Shown: positions 34,282-43,783, numbered from the stretch's first letter. The stretch: DNA of 59,032 nt from Lentisphaerota bacterium (GCA_015061695.1 SUWA01000006.1:1-59032); one strand, 5' to 3'. Notes: generated by a model not told the origin, from the letters alone. Made by a program: numbers and translations.

Positions 34282-34926
34282 TCAAATATTATTATCAAGC
34301 CAGTCGCGCATTGATTCTACAGTTGTAAAGACCAGACCGGGGTTGATTTTCTGCAATTCGCTTATCCGGGCGGATTTGGTCCATGCCGCCGAAAGACATT
34401 TGACATTGGCCCGATGACTTGATTCGGCATCCGATACCGCATCTCCGATGTAAAGCATTTCATCGGGCGCCAGATCATAATCGCTCATCAATTGACGCAT
34501 CTGGCCGGATTTATCTGTCTTTTCCGGCGAACCGTGCAAAAAAGTGCAGAAGTATTTTTGCAACTCCAGACACTCCACAGATATATTGCAGGTCGTGGAC
34601 GAACGCCCGGTCAATATCGCCAGTTTGATTCCTTTGTTTTGCAGAAACGACAACAGCTCCCGGCAGCCGGGGTAAACATCCGGACACATCTCCTGATGCA
34701 ATTCCCGGTGCAGTTGATAAAAATACGCTTCGGCCTCCGGCACAAAACCACCCATAAAATGACGGATCACGCCCGGTTCGTTCATGCCAAAGCATTGATA
34801 AATATCTTCGTGGCAAGGAGCTTTATCGCCCAAATAGCGGGCAAAAACCTTGTCAAAAACCAACAAACAGAAATCTACACTGTCGGCAAGAGTACCGTCA
34901 AAATCAAAAGCAATAAGTTTTATCAT
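34282..34926 (-). CDS. HAD-family phosphatase (phosphoglycolate phosphatase-like)
   Basis: The 214-residue protein has the four HAD motifs: FDFDGTLADS (nucleophile Asp at 8), LAILTGRSST, a Lys in GSPEKTDKSGQ, and YIGDAVSDAESS. A helical cap sits between motifs I and II, as in Gph/PGMB-type enzymes. The exact substrate (phosphoglycolate, a sugar phosphate or other) cannot be read from sequence. It is convergent with the kinase gene and lies downstream of guaB, separated from it by a terminator. Confidence 0.85.
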   Translation of the reverse strand: MIKLIAFDFDGTLADSVDFCLLVFDKVFARYLGDKAPCHEDIYQCFGMNEPGVIRHFMGGFVPEAEAYFYQLHRELHQEMCPDVYPGCRELLSFLQNKGIKLAILTGRSSTTCNISVECLELQKYFCTFLHGSPEKTDKSGQMRQLMSDYDLAPDEMLYIGDAVSDAESSHRANVKCLSAAWTKSARISELQKINPGLVFTTVESMRDWLDNNI

Positions 34927-34944
34927 CGCATTTCTCCGATAAAT

Positions 34945-34984
34945 AAAAAACGCCGGAAGCTGAATTTTTCAGGCTCATCCGGCG
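34945..34984 (-). terminator. Intrinsic terminator after guaB
   Basis: CGCCGGA (34951-34957) pairs with TCCGGCG (34978-34984), and the minus strand continues into a U-tract (A-run 34945-34950). Confidence 0.8.
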
Positions 34985-35001
34985 TTTGAATTTCCAACAA
35001 C

Positions 35002-36501
35002 TTATTTGGAAGAATAGTTAGGCGCATCCTTAAGCATGGTCACATCGTGCGGATGAGCTTCGCGCAGCCCGGCGGCAGTAACGCGGATAACTTTGGCCTT
35101 TTCCTGCAGTTCAGCAATGGTGCGCGCACCGCAGTAGCCCAGCGAGTAACGCAGACCACCGACCATCTGGAAGACCACATCGGCCACCGGGCCACGATAC
35201 GGAACCAGACCTTCGATCCCCTGCGGAACGAGCTTCTTGTCGGTATCAACATCCTGCTGGCCGTAACGTTCGCGGCTGGCTTTGCCGGTTTTCATAGCTT
35301 CCAGACTGCCCATGCCGCGGTAAATGACGTAGCGGCGGCCCTGATGCAGAGTAACTTCGCCGGTACTTTCGGCCGTACCGGCCAGCGCCGACCCCATCAT
35401 CACCGCACTGGCACCGAACGCCAGAGCTTTGGCAATATCGCCGGACTGCTTGATCCCGCCGTCGGCAATGACCGGAATATCCGAAGGCAGCACTTTAGCT
35501 GCATTGTATACGGCCGAAACCTGCGGCACCCCGACCCCGGCCACCACACGGGTGGTGCAGATCGAACCCGGCCCGATACCGACTTTGATCCCGTCAGCAC
35601 CGGCATCGGCCAGCGCCTTGGCAGCTTCGGCAGTAGCAATATTACCGGCCACCACGTCAACTTTATCGCCAAATACTTTCTTGAATTCGGCCACCGATTC
35701 GATCACGCCCTTGCTGTCGCCGTGAGCGGTATCCAGCACCATAACGTCCACCCCGGCTTTGACCAGTGCTTCGGCCCGTTCCATATCGTAAGGACCGATG
35801 GCGGCGGCGGCGCGGAGCTGATGGCGGCTGTCGCGGTTGTAATCGGGTTCTTCATTTTCCAGCAGAGTGCGGACATCCTGATAGCTGTAAAGGCCGGTCA
35901 GGTTACCGTCGGCATCCACCGTGGGGAGTTTGCCCACATGTTTTTCGAGCATGATCTTATAGGCATCCTGCAAGCTGGTGCCTTCGGGCGCGGTAATGAC
36001 ATTTTTCTGCATCACATCGCCGATCTTGGCATCGTATCTGGTCAGGAATTTGATATCGCGGGCCGTGATGATGCCCAGCAATTTGCCATTGCCATCCACG
36101 ATGGGGAAACCGGAAAAGTTATATTGTTTGCAGCGCTTCTGTTCGAGCATTTCGCCCACAGTCATATCCGGATTGAACACGGCCGGGTTCTTGATGATAC
36201 CGTTCAAATAAAGCTTGACCTTGCGGACTTCTTCGACCTGACGCTCCACCGAGAGATTCTTGTGGATCACACCGATACCGCCCAAACGCGCCATGGCGAT
36301 GGCCATTGCACCTTCGGTAACAGTATCCATAGCCGCCGACACAAACGGAATGTTCAATTTGACATTACGCGAAAAACGGCTTTCCACGCTGGTTTCGTAG
36401 GGCAGAAAATCTGCATATTGCGTGATCAGCGACACGTCATCAAAGGTGAGTCCTTCAAATTTGAAGGCGTCCATGAATTCATCAAGATATTGATTTTTCA
36501 T
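35002..36501 (-). CDS. guaB: IMP dehydrogenase
   Basis: The 499-residue protein has the IMPDH N-terminus ([17 protein letters not shown]), [30 protein letters not shown], an inserted CBS pair (about 95-220: [22 protein letters not shown]... and [12 protein letters not shown]), the catalytic loop [20 protein letters not shown] with the active Cys, and the flap [20 protein letters not shown]. It oxidises IMP to XMP with NAD, committing purines to GMP. The CBS pair often binds adenine or guanine nucleotides as a regulator. I used the ATG at 36501, with GGAG 6 bases upstream, over the adjacent GTG. It is monocistronic. Confidence 0.96.
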   Translation of the reverse strand: MKNQYLDEFMDAFKFEGLTFDDVSLITQYADFLPYETSVESRFSRNVKLNIPFVSAAMDTVTEGAMAIAMARLGGIGVIHKNLSVERQVEEVRKVKLYLNGIIKNPAVFNPDMTVGEMLEQKRCKQYNFSGFPIVDGNGKLLGIITARDIKFLTRYDAKIGDVMQKNVITAPEGTSLQDAYKIMLEKHVGKLPTVDADGNLTGLYSYQDVRTLLENEEPDYNRDSRHQLRAAAAIGPYDMERAEALVKAGVDVMVLDTAHGDSKGVIESVAEFKKVFGDKVDVVAGNIATAEAAKALADAGADGIKVGIGPGSICTTRVVAGVGVPQVSAVYNAAKVLPSDIPVIADGGIKQSGDIAKALAFGASAVMMGSALAGTAESTGEVTLHQGRRYVIYRGMGSLEAMKTGKASRERYGQQDVDTDKKLVPQGIEGLVPYRGPVADVVFQMVGGLRYSLGYCGARTIAELQEKAKVIRVTAAGLREAHPHDVTMLKDAPNYSSK

Positions 36502-36806
36502 CACTCTCTCCGGCAGGATGTTTTATTGGTTAAAAAAAAGTATAATGCTATTAATTTAATATAGCACGCATTTAACTTTTTTCAACCTCAAAAAGTCATT
36601 TTCCCGGATTATACTGCACGCAAATTCCACCGGACAGCGCGGCATGACACTTTTCCGGATCCCCCCGGTGGTAAAAAAGCCGCTCAATACTGTATGTTAT
36701 CAATCGACTTGTGGGAGCTTGGGCAATTACTTTTCCATATACACGATCATGCAGGCTTTCAGCAGTTTTTCAAGTAATGACGGAAAATTGAATTTTTCCT
36801 TGGGGC

Positions 36807-36837
36807 TGTTGCAAAACAGTTTTGCAACACTTTTTTT
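36807..36837 (+). repeat. GTTGCAAAAC palindrome, copy 2
   Basis: TGTTGCAAAAC and GTTTTGCAACA flank a single A (36807-36829), and TTTTTTT follows (36831-36837), so it also resembles an intrinsic terminator. GGGGC precedes it, as GGGC does at copy 1. Confidence 0.8.
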
Positions 36838-37339
36838 GTAATAATTAAGCTCAAATATGTAACATATCCGGTTATTCTGCGTTATATTTTTGCATTTTCT
36901 CATAAATTTGCTTTGAGGGGCAGCTGTTGGCATCATTATAAATGCGCTTCAAGGCTTGTACGGGTTATTCAGCATTGTAGAGTTTGCGCATCCCAAGAGG
37001 GCATTGACATTGCCCTCCTGGACCTCCCTTGCTCGTTTGGCCGCTATATCCAGCGCGCTGGTTTCTTGGCGACTTTACATTAGAGCGGTCGCTGCCGCTC
37101 CCTTACCAACTTTTGCGGTTTTACCGCAAAAGTTCCCTCAAACGCCGGGAGCTTCGCTCATCTCCGTAGCGGCTTCGCTGAACTTTTCCGCTCGGTTTGC
37201 CGGAATATATCCGGCAAACTGCCCTCTCATGCGTTCGCGGCCCTGACCCGTCTTCGCATTGCTACGCCGCGGCAAGCCGGGCTGTGCGGCGTTCCGCCGC
37301 ATGGGCTGTTGGCTGGCCATATTGTTCATAATACCAATC

Positions 37340-37372
37340 GGGGTTGTTGCAAAACTGTTTTGCAACAACCCC
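37340..37372. repeat. GTTGCAAAAC palindrome, copy 3
   Basis: This 33-base copy is a perfect palindrome around a central T: GGGGTTGTTGCAAAAC on the left (37340-37355) mirrored on the right (37357-37372). It closes the hairpin-rich region and lies 32 bases before the symporter promoter. Confidence 0.85.
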
Positions 37373-37403
37373 ATCAAATTTGACTTTTTTCAACACGGAA
37401 CAC

Positions 37404-37431
37404 TTGACAAAGTGCCGGCAGTGTTTATATT
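37404..37431 (+). promoter_or_regulatory. Predicted promoter of the SSS symporter gene
   Basis: A consensus TTGACA (37404-37409), a 16 bp spacer and TATATT (37426-37431), about 45 bases before the ATG. Confidence 0.65.
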
Positions 37432-37476
37432 ACCCTGTGAGGATAGAATGTATTTTTATATTGTTGAGGGATTGCT

Positions 37477-39777
37477 ATGGGTTGGATCGACTATATGATT
37501 TTTCTGATCCCTACCGCGGGGATCATGCTGGTGGGGTGGTATACGCGCCGGTATATACGCGGCGTAGTCGATTTTCTTTCGGCCGGCCGTTTGTGCGGCC
37601 GATACCTGCTTACAGTGGGCGATATTGCCAATGGCATAAGTATTGTCGGGATACTTTCTTATGTGGAACGCAAATACGCGGCGGGTTTTGCCGTGGATTT
37701 CTGGAGTCTGTTGCTGATACCTTTGCTGGTAACGTTGGCTTTGAGCGGATACTGCATATACCGTTTCCGCGAAACCAAAGCGCAAAGTGTGGGGCAGTTT
37801 CTGGAAATACGCTACGGCAGCAAACCGTTCCGCTTCTATTTTTCATTCATCCGGGTGCTGGCCGAAATGCTTGCCCACTCGATCATGCCGGCGATCGCGG
37901 CCAGATTTTTCATCTATTTTCTGGATCTGCCGGCAAGTTTCCACATCTTCGGCATAGCCTTTTCGACCTATGTAACACTGATGTTCGTCTGTGTATCTTT
38001 TGCCATTCTGCTGCTGTGCTGGGGCGGAACTCTGACTATGATCATTACCGATACACTGCAAGGGTTGTTCTGCGTGCCGCTGATGGTGATTTTTGCGTTG
38101 TTTCTGCTGATGAATTTTGATTGGGGAAGTCAGTTTTTGCCGGTTCTATGCGACCGCATTGCCGGAGAAAGTTTCATCAACTCTTTTGATATAGACGAAG
38201 TGCGTGATTTCAATTTATTTGCCATTATGGTGTCGATCTTTACCACCTTTCTGCACCGGGCGACCTGGCTGGGCGGAGGAGCTTCCGGCGCGGCCAAAAA
38301 TCCGCACGAGCAAAAAATGGCTTCGCTGCTGGGACAATGGCGCGGTATTTTAGGCAGCCTGCTTTATGTATTGCTGGCAGTAGCTATTCTGGTCATGCTC
38401 AATCACAATGACTTTGCCCCGCAAGCAAAAAACATCCGCACCGAGATTGCCACCCGGGTTACGGCTGACATCGTGGACGATCCAGCCACCGGACAAGCGA
38501 TGATCGCGGCGTTTCAGGCGATCCCCCAACACCAGCACGTTCCCGGAACAAGTCCCCGTTTAAGCAAAGAAAAAAATCTTGAAACCCCATATTACGAAGC
38601 CGCTGCCCAGGTGCTGACCGAACACAATGCAGACAAAAGCAAGGTCAAAGAGTTCGAAAGTTTGTACAAACAGCAGATGGCTTCGGTAACGATGCGTCAT
38701 TTGCTGGGGGCCGGTCTGCTGGGTTTGTTTGCCTTACTGATGATGCTGGCCATGGTTTCCACCGATACAAGCTATATATTCAGTTCATCCCAGACGATCA
38801 CCCAGGATTTGATTCTGCCGTTCTTTAAAAAGCCGCCCAGTCCGCGTTTGCATATATGGCTGCTGCGTATATCCACGATCGGAGTCGGATTGTTTTTCAT
38901 TGCCTGCTGTCTGGCTTTTGCCCAGATCGACTATATAGAAATGTTCCGCATGACGGTCTTGCCCATGTATCTGGGCGGCTGCGGCCCGGTACTGGTCTTT
39001 GGTCTGTACAGCCGTTTCGGTACCCGGCAAGGGGCGTGGACCAGCATGATTACCGGGCTGGTGATGTCGTTGACTTATATCATCCTCAAGCAGAATTGGT
39101 CCGACGCCGTATATCCGTGGTTGGAACAACATGGCTGGGTGGAATCACTTGACCGGACGCTCCGGGCCATGTCTGCCCCCTTTGAGCCATACATAAAGTG
39201 GCGCGTTACGCCCAAAGAAATTCCGGTCAATGCGTTTGAATCATACTTTATAATCATGATTACAACCTTGCTGCTGTATATAGCAGTATCTTACGCCACT
39301 TGCAAAGAACCGTTCAATCTGGAAAAGATGCTGCACCGAGGGGTCTACAATGTTGACGGTACGGTAAAAAGCGATCCGGAACCGTGGAGTTTCCGGCGTA
39401 TCGTGAATATCATGACCGGGATCACCCCCATGCACACTAAAGCTGACCGGATCATTTCGTGGTCACTGTTTATTTACAGTTACGTTTATATTTTCGGTTT
39501 GACCTTCCTGACCGCGGCCATCTGGAATATCGTTGCTCCGTGGCCGATGGAATGGTGGGGGATCTACTTCCTGACCGTCTTTATAATCGTCCCCTGCTTT
39601 CTGGCCATGATCACTGCCACCTGGTTCTGGATCGGCGGTGTGATCGACATGCGCAATTTGTTTCGTGATTTGAAAAACCGCGAGGCTGATGCGTTGGATA
39701 ACGGTATGGTAGCCAATGGGGTATCGCTTTCCGATGCGGCCGCCTTTGAAAAAGCGGAAAAAGACGGTAAAAAATAA
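37477..39777 (+). CDS. Sodium:solute symporter family protein
   Basis: The 766-residue protein is larger than the usual 450-550 residues of the SSS family. The N-terminus (MIFLIPTAGIMLVGWYTRRYIRGVVDFLSAGRLCGRYLLTVGDIANGISIVGILSYVE) has the family's first helices and a flexible AGR turn. About fourteen hydrophobic segments can be counted. An extra hydrophilic loop (about residues 310-400, FAPQAKNIRTEIATRVTADIVDD...) and an extended C-terminus account for the added length. It should import a sugar, organic acid or amino acid with sodium. The substrate is unknown and no catabolic gene is adjacent. A GAGGG ribosome site precedes the ATG, and a bidirectional terminator follows. Confidence 0.88.
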   Translation: MGWIDYMIFLIPTAGIMLVGWYTRRYIRGVVDFLSAGRLCGRYLLTVGDIANGISIVGILSYVERKYAAGFAVDFWSLLLIPLLVTLALSGYCIYRFRETKAQSVGQFLEIRYGSKPFRFYFSFIRVLAEMLAHSIMPAIAARFFIYFLDLPASFHIFGIAFSTYVTLMFVCVSFAILLLCWGGTLTMIITDTLQGLFCVPLMVIFALFLLMNFDWGSQFLPVLCDRIAGESFINSFDIDEVRDFNLFAIMVSIFTTFLHRATWLGGGASGAAKNPHEQKMASLLGQWRGILGSLLYVLLAVAILVMLNHNDFAPQAKNIRTEIATRVTADIVDDPATGQAMIAAFQAIPQHQHVPGTSPRLSKEKNLETPYYEAAAQVLTEHNADKSKVKEFESLYKQQMASVTMRHLLGAGLLGLFALLMMLAMVSTDTSYIFSSSQTITQDLILPFFKKPPSPRLHIWLLRISTIGVGLFFIACCLAFAQIDYIEMFRMTVLPMYLGGCGPVLVFGLYSRFGTRQGAWTSMITGLVMSLTYIILKQNWSDAVYPWLEQHGWVESLDRTLRAMSAPFEPYIKWRVTPKEIPVNAFESYFIIMITTLLLYIAVSYATCKEPFNLEKMLHRGVYNVDGTVKSDPEPWSFRRIVNIMTGITPMHTKADRIISWSLFIYSYVYIFGLTFLTAAIWNIVAPWPMEWWGIYFLTVFIIVPCFLAMITATWFWIGGVIDMRNLFRDLKNREADALDNGMVANGVSLSDAAAFEKAEKDGKK

Positions 39778-39812
39778 TTTTGAAGTTCTTGCGTAAAGAG
39801 TTTACCGGCAAC

Positions 39813-39854
39813 AAAAAAACCGTCCGGCAACACTTGCATTGCGGACGTTTTTTT
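39813..39854. terminator. Bidirectional terminator between convergent genes
   Basis: CGTCC..GCAA (39821-39830) pairs with TTGC.GGACG (39839-39847), with an A-run on the left (39813-39819) and a T-run on the right (39848-39854). It can serve both the symporter gene and the gene at 39889-40821. Confidence 0.8.
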
Positions 39855-39888
39855 GTTGAGGCAGTTTTAAGTTTGCAATCGAAGTACT

Positions 39889-40821
39889 TCAATACATGCG
39901 CGACAATTCGTCAAAGTTCACCCACTGCACCTGATTGCCAAACACGTTCCGTACCCGCTTGAGGAATTCTTCGAACCAATAAAGCCCGATACCGCGCCCG
40001 TCGGAATAGAGCGACTGCCAGTGAGTTATCATCACCAGCGGTTCATCATGCTCAAACATATCGCGCAAGCAACCGGATTTGCCATCGGCACTCAACCACT
40101 TATCCAAGCCAGCTTGCGCCGCAGCGTGAGCTTCCGCAACCGAGGCCGGATTCATCGTCCCCCACAGTGCATCGCCGGAACGCTGGCTGATATGCACCAC
40201 CCGCCCGGTTTCCGGCGAATCACAACGCACCACCGGGAGCCGTTCCTGCGGCGCACCGCAGAAATAAAAGCAATGATTTGCATTGTATCTGCGCTTGAAC
40301 GCCATACCGATGCCCCGGGCATAATCTGCAATATTATTGCATCCGGTCTGCCACGGCGAACTTACACCGCATGGCGTAAGGCCGATATTATCCAGAATCG
40401 TCAAGGCATACGTTACATACTCAGCGATTTCTTCCGCACCAAGCTGTTCAATAAAAACATCTTCACAATATTTTGTCTTGCAGTTGTTTTTTATATCCCA
40501 GCCCAGAAAATGCGTCAGCAGTTCCGGCGCAACAGAAAAATTCGGAGCAATGTATTTTTGAGTATATTCAATAAACATCCGGACATTTTCCGGCGGCACC
40601 ATGTTTACTTTTTCCGGCTCATCCAGCCGCCCCAGACCACAGGGCAGCGGCACTACCGAAAACTTGCCTTTGACCCCGTACTGCATACAAAGTTTGCCAA
40701 ACTGCATGGCAAAAAGCGGCGGAATCAAAAATTCATGTTTATGCCCCAGATCATGGAAAAAGGATGTATTGATCACCCCGCCATCATCAATTATCAGACT
40801 GATCGGCAACACCTTGCTCAT
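39889..40821 (-). CDS. Conserved protein with NodB/polysaccharide-deacetylase-like features
   Basis: The 310-residue protein begins ISLIIDDGGVINTSFFHDLGHKHEF, where the DDGG and nearby His residues recall the first motif of NodB-type deacetylases. It continues with KGKFSVVPLPCGLGRLDEPE (KxxFS-V like the second strand of that fold), SSPWQTGCN and MITHWQSLYSDGRGIG near the C-terminus. The canonical HxxxH pair is not evident, so the activity is uncertain. It is soluble and has no signal peptide. It overlaps the upstream acyltransferase gene by 4 bases (ATGA) and is therefore coupled to it. Function is unassigned. Confidence 0.6.
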   Translation of the reverse strand: MSKVLPISLIIDDGGVINTSFFHDLGHKHEFLIPPLFAMQFGKLCMQYGVKGKFSVVPLPCGLGRLDEPEKVNMVPPENVRMFIEYTQKYIAPNFSVAPELLTHFLGWDIKNNCKTKYCEDVFIEQLGAEEIAEYVTYALTILDNIGLTPCGVSSPWQTGCNNIADYARGIGMAFKRRYNANHCFYFCGAPQERLPVVRCDSPETGRVVHISQRSGDALWGTMNPASVAEAHAAAQAGLDKWLSADGKSGCLRDMFEHDEPLVMITHWQSLYSDGRGIGLYWFEEFLKRVRNVFGNQVQWVNFDELSRMY

Positions 40822-41558
40822 ACGGATTGCTCCTTCGCTTTTTTAGCCGCTTTGCGCCGCTGACACTCGGCGATCTCTTCGGCAGTCGGCAGGTCTTCCG
40901 GCCGGACGTTACTGACCGCATTCAGCGCATCTTCAACCTGTTTGCGGTAATACTCCAACCCCGCCTGATCCAGATCCGGCGGGATCGCCATCGGTTTGCC
41001 GATTACTACGGTCAGCTTGGCAAACGGCTTGGGGATCTGAAAACGGTCCCATGAACGGCACTCCCAGTAACGCGATGCGTTGACCGCCACCGGGACCACC
41101 CGGACGCCGTGCATCGCAGCCAGATGGATCGGCCCTTTGCTCATGTGATAACGCGGTCCGCGCGGTCCGTCCGGCGTAAAGCTGACATTATCGCCGGCAT
41201 GGAGCGCCCGGGAGGCTTCCAGCTGGGCGTGCATACCGCCTTTGCTGGATGAACCGCGGGCACTGCGCAAGCCGAAGCACTTGATCAAATCAGCTATGTA
41301 CTGACCGTCGCGGGAGGCACTGACCACTGCCACGGTTTTTTTACGAACCTTCTTGGGAAATACAGCCGGAAAAAAGAGCAGCCGGTTGTGCCAGGTAACA
41401 CCAACGACCCGTTCCTTATTGTTGATCACACCGTACGGATCGACGATCTTGACCCGGAAAAAAATCAACCGCATCAATTTGATGATCCCGGCCAGAATAT
41501 AGAATATCCAGTCCGGCAACTTTTTGGTATTGCGGAATTTTTTCTTCAGATACCCCAT
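40818..41558 (-). CDS. Lysophospholipid acyltransferase-family protein (DUF374-like)
   Basis: The 246-residue protein has one N-terminal membrane helix (WIFYILAGIIKLMRLIFF), then VVGVTWHNRLLFFPAVF with a catalytic-type His, VVSASRDGQYIADLIKCFGLRSARGSSSKGG, and SFTPDGPRGPRYHMSKGPIHLA. This SxSxDG/GxSSxxG/PDGPRGP pattern is typical of DUF374 acyltransferases that act in lipid A-like or phospholipid synthesis. The open frame extends 43 codons upstream, but that part is low-complexity and overlaps the YggL-like gene. The ATG at 41558 lies just past that gene's stop. The C-terminus is a charged helix (EEIAECQRRKAAKKAKEQ). Confidence 0.85.
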   Translation of the reverse strand: MGYLKKKFRNTKKLPDWIFYILAGIIKLMRLIFFRVKIVDPYGVINNKERVVGVTWHNRLLFFPAVFPKKVRKKTVAVVSASRDGQYIADLIKCFGLRSARGSSSKGGMHAQLEASRALHAGDNVSFTPDGPRGPRYHMSKGPIHLAAMHGVRVVPVAVNASRYWECRSWDRFQIPKPFAKLTVVIGKPMAIPPDLDQAGLEYYRKQVEDALNAVSNVRPEDLPTAEEIAECQRRKAAKKAKEQSV

Positions 41559-41577
41559 AAAAAGCGATCCGGAACTC

Positions 41578-41877
41578 TTACTGCAGTTCAGTAGCTTCGA
41601 TCTTGACGATCTCCGGCCACGCTTTGACCTGATCGAGGAACTGCCGGCGGCGTTCTTCGTTGGCAGTGGCCATGCGGCCGGTATCAAAGGCTACTTCCAG
41701 CTCGGTTTCGCCGATAGCGCCGTCGCAGACCATATCCAGCGCTTCGGCAGCAGCGATAAAGCGGGAAACAAAATCAGCCTGATCGCCTTCCCCCATAGCG
41801 GTGATTTCGGCACTGACAGCAAACCACGGACGGTAGAATTCACCAACTGCAAACTTCTTACGGAAACGTTTTTTCAT
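41578..41877 (-). CDS. YggL-like (DUF469) small protein
   Basis: The 99-residue protein begins MKKRFRKKFAVGEFYRPWFAVSAEI, close to the RRLRKKxHxxEFxxxGFxV start of the YggL family. It continues with a helix holding FVSRFIAAAEALDMVCDGAIGETELEVAF, matching the family's N-KLAFDG region. YggL binds the 50S ribosomal subunit in E. coli and its role is not well defined. The fit is by pattern only and the C-terminal half is weaker. It is the first gene of a run with the acyltransferase and the NodB-like gene. About 230 bases separate it from ilvA. Confidence 0.7.
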   Translation of the reverse strand: MKKRFRKKFAVGEFYRPWFAVSAEITAMGEGDQADFVSRFIAAAEALDMVCDGAIGETELEVAFDTGRMATANEERRRQFLDQVKAWPEIVKIEATELQ

Positions 41878-42110
41878 GACTTGAACTCCTTTTTTTCGGT
41901 TGATTTATCAAAAGTATACATTCAATACTATACATCCAGTCAGATACTTTTGCCAACACCCGGCAAACTAAAAAAACGAAATAAACTCTCCGATCAGCTC
42001 TTTTTTTATAAAAAGCCACCGCATTTGACTCAAGCTGCTTGACAATCCGGCAAGAAGTGGTATTTTAAAAGGAAGTTTATTTTGTTCCGGAATAATTGAA
42101 AGATAAAAAA

Positions 42111-43310
42111 ATGTTGAAGATCGATCGCTTTTACGATGCCCGCCGGGAATTGCGCAAAGTCCTGCGGCATACTCCGCTGATCCCGGCTCCGCTTTTCAGT
42201 ACCGATGCCGAGGTCTATATCAAACCCGAAAACTTGCAGATAACCGGTTCGTTCAAAGTTCGCGGCGCCTATTACAAGATTTCCACGCTCTCGGATGCCG
42301 AAAAAAGCCGCGGCGTGATCGCCTGTTCGGCCGGGAATCACGCTCAAGGTGTAGCGCTCGGCTCCAAAGTCAACGGCATCCCGGCCAAAATCTTTGTACC
42401 CAGTACCGCGCCGATCTCCAAGGTGGAAGCCACCAAACGCTACGGTGCGGAAGTAATGCTGATCGACGGCATATATGACGATGCTTATGCGGCGGCCTGC
42501 GCCGAAGTCGAACGTACCCAAGCAGTGTTTGTCCACCCGTTCAACGATGACGATGTTATTGCCGGTCAAGGCACGATCGGGCTGGAAATCCTGGAAGAAA
42601 TGAGTTCGGTCGAAGCTGTAGTAGTACCTGTCGGCGGCGGCGGACTGGCTTCCGGGATCGCCATTGCTATAAAAACGCTCAACCCCAACTGCAAGGTTTA
42701 CGGTGTACAGGCCGCCGGCGCGCCATCTATGGCCACCAGCTATCATGCCGGACTGATCACTGCCAGCAGTTCGGTCAAAACCTTTGCCGATGGTATTGCG
42801 GTCAAAAAACCCGGCGAACTTACATACGACTATTGCAGCAAATATCTGGATGACATCGTAACCGTCAGCGATGACGAGATCGCCACCGCCATTGTTATGC
42901 TTATGGAAGGGCAGAAACTTATTGCCGAAGGCGCCGGTGCAACCGCGTTGGCGGCAATCCACTTCAAGAAAATCCCGGCGATCAAAGGCAAAAAAGTCGT
43001 GGCGCTGCTTTCCGGCGGCAACATCGATGTAACGATCCTGTCGCGGGTGATCCACCGCGGGTTGGTAACATCGGGCCGTTCGTCAGAACTGAACATTGAA
43101 TTGCTTGACCGCCCCGGCGAACTTACCCGGGTAAGTTCCATTATATCCGGACTCGGTGCTAACGTTGTAAGCGTAAACCACACCCGCGGCAACGCCCACA
43201 ACGACATTAATGCGTGCTTCTTGCGCATCGCCATGGAAACGAGGGACTTTGCTCACCTCGAAGAAATCCGCAGCGCTATGCAGAAAGCCGGTTATACCGT
43301 CAACGACTAA
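42111..43310 (+). CDS. ilvA: Threonine ammonia-lyase
   Basis: The 399-residue protein has the PLP fold II signature: the PLP Lys in ITGSFKVRGAYYK (about residue 51), ACSAGNHAQGVALG, the phosphate-binding VPVGGGGLASG, and an EGAGATALAA region. The C-terminal 75 residues (NIELLDRPGELTRVSSIISGLGANVVSVNHTR) form one ACT domain, as in the short biosynthetic/catabolic threonine deaminases. It makes 2-oxobutyrate and ammonia from threonine through a reactive enamine. The ridA gene follows 32 bases later. I used the ATG at 42111; the TTG five codons upstream has no better ribosome site. Serine deamination is a likely side reaction. Confidence 0.92.
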   Translation: MLKIDRFYDARRELRKVLRHTPLIPAPLFSTDAEVYIKPENLQITGSFKVRGAYYKISTLSDAEKSRGVIACSAGNHAQGVALGSKVNGIPAKIFVPSTAPISKVEATKRYGAEVMLIDGIYDDAYAAACAEVERTQAVFVHPFNDDDVIAGQGTIGLEILEEMSSVEAVVVPVGGGGLASGIAIAIKTLNPNCKVYGVQAAGAPSMATSYHAGLITASSSVKTFADGIAVKKPGELTYDYCSKYLDDIVTVSDDEIATAIVMLMEGQKLIAEGAGATALAAIHFKKIPAIKGKKVVALLSGGNIDVTILSRVIHRGLVTSGRSSELNIELLDRPGELTRVSSIISGLGANVVSVNHTRGNAHNDINACFLRIAMETRDFAHLEEIRSAMQKAGYTVND

Positions 43311-43342
43311 CTCTGTTTGATCATTTTCAGGAGGATTTTATT

Positions 43343-43720
43343 ATGTCTAAAGAAGTTATCTCTACTACTGCGGCTCCCGCTGCTGTCGGACCTTATTCGC
43401 AGGCCATCAAAGTTGGCAACACCCTTTACACCTCCGGTCAGATCGCGCTTGATCCGGCAACCGGTGCCATGGCCGCCGATGATATTGCCGGTCAGGCCGA
43501 ACAGGTAATAAAAAACCTGCAGGCTGTGCTGACTGCGGCCGGCTACACTTTTGACGAAGTGGTCAAAACTACCTGCTTTCTGGCCAATATGCAAGACTTT
43601 GCCGCATTCAATGCGGTTTACGAAAAGTATTTTGTATCCAAGCCTGCCCGCAGCTGTGTGGCCGCTGCCGCCCTGCCCAAAGCCGCGCTGGTGGAAGTGG
43701 AAGTGATCGCTATCCATTGA
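43343..43720 (+). CDS. ridA: Enamine/imine deaminase RidA
   Basis: The 125-residue protein is a typical RidA/YjgF: STTAAPAAVGPYSQAIKVGNTLYTSGQIALDPATG, NLQAVLTAAGYTFDEVVKTTCFL and KPARSCVAAAALPKAALVEVEVIA, with the active-site Arg before SCV. It is a trimer that hydrolyses 2-aminoacrylate and related enamines. An AGGAGG ribosome site is in front of the ATG. Placing it right behind threonine ammonia-lyase gives a clear substrate source. A strong terminator closes the operon. Confidence 0.96.
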   Translation: MSKEVISTTAAPAAVGPYSQAIKVGNTLYTSGQIALDPATGAMAADDIAGQAEQVIKNLQAVLTAAGYTFDEVVKTTCFLANMQDFAAFNAVYEKYFVSKPARSCVAAAALPKAALVEVEVIAIH

Positions 43721-43741
43721 TAAAACACCGACTTATCCGCA

Positions 43742-43783
43742 ACGGCCGAAGTGATTTTTATTGCCGCTTCGGCCGTTTTTTTT
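43742..43783 (+). terminator. Intrinsic terminator after ridA
   Basis: ACGGCCGAAG (43742-43751) pairs with CTTCGGCCGT (43767-43776), followed by an eight-base T-run. Confidence 0.9.

Larger units (their letters stand above)
36502..37476. other. Gene-free region between guaB and the SSS symporter, with a hairpin-rich core
   Basis: No convincing gene is present in about 970 bases. The left part (36502-36806) and 36841-36960 are AT-rich and featureless. The core, 36997-37300, holds at least six perfect or near-perfect hairpins: GAGGGCA/TGCCCTC (36997-37017), CCAGCGCGCTGG (37050-37061), GAGCGG/CCGCTC (37083-37100), AACTTTTGCGG/CCGCAAAAGTT (37108-37134), CGGTTTGCCGG/CCGGCAAACTG (37193-37221) and GCGGCG/CGCCGC (37286-37300). 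It is bracketed by GTTGCAAAAC palindromes at 36807 and 37340. Open frames inside it (for example 36956-37246 plus) translate the hairpins and have no ribosome site. It may be a structured RNA, a decayed mobile element or a dispersed repeat. I cannot decide. Confidence 0.6.

Noticed and set aside
36727-36936. 69-codon minus-strand frame left of the hairpin-rich core
   Set aside because: It is AT-rich, includes the palindrome as coding sequence and lacks a ribosome site.
36956-37246. 96-codon plus-strand frame in the hairpin-rich region
   Set aside because: Its codons coincide with the inverted repeats, and there is no ribosome site or domain; structure explains the sequence better.
41559-41687. 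43-residue N-terminal extension of the acyltransferase
   Set aside because: It is low-complexity Ser/Arg sequence overlapping the YggL-like gene.
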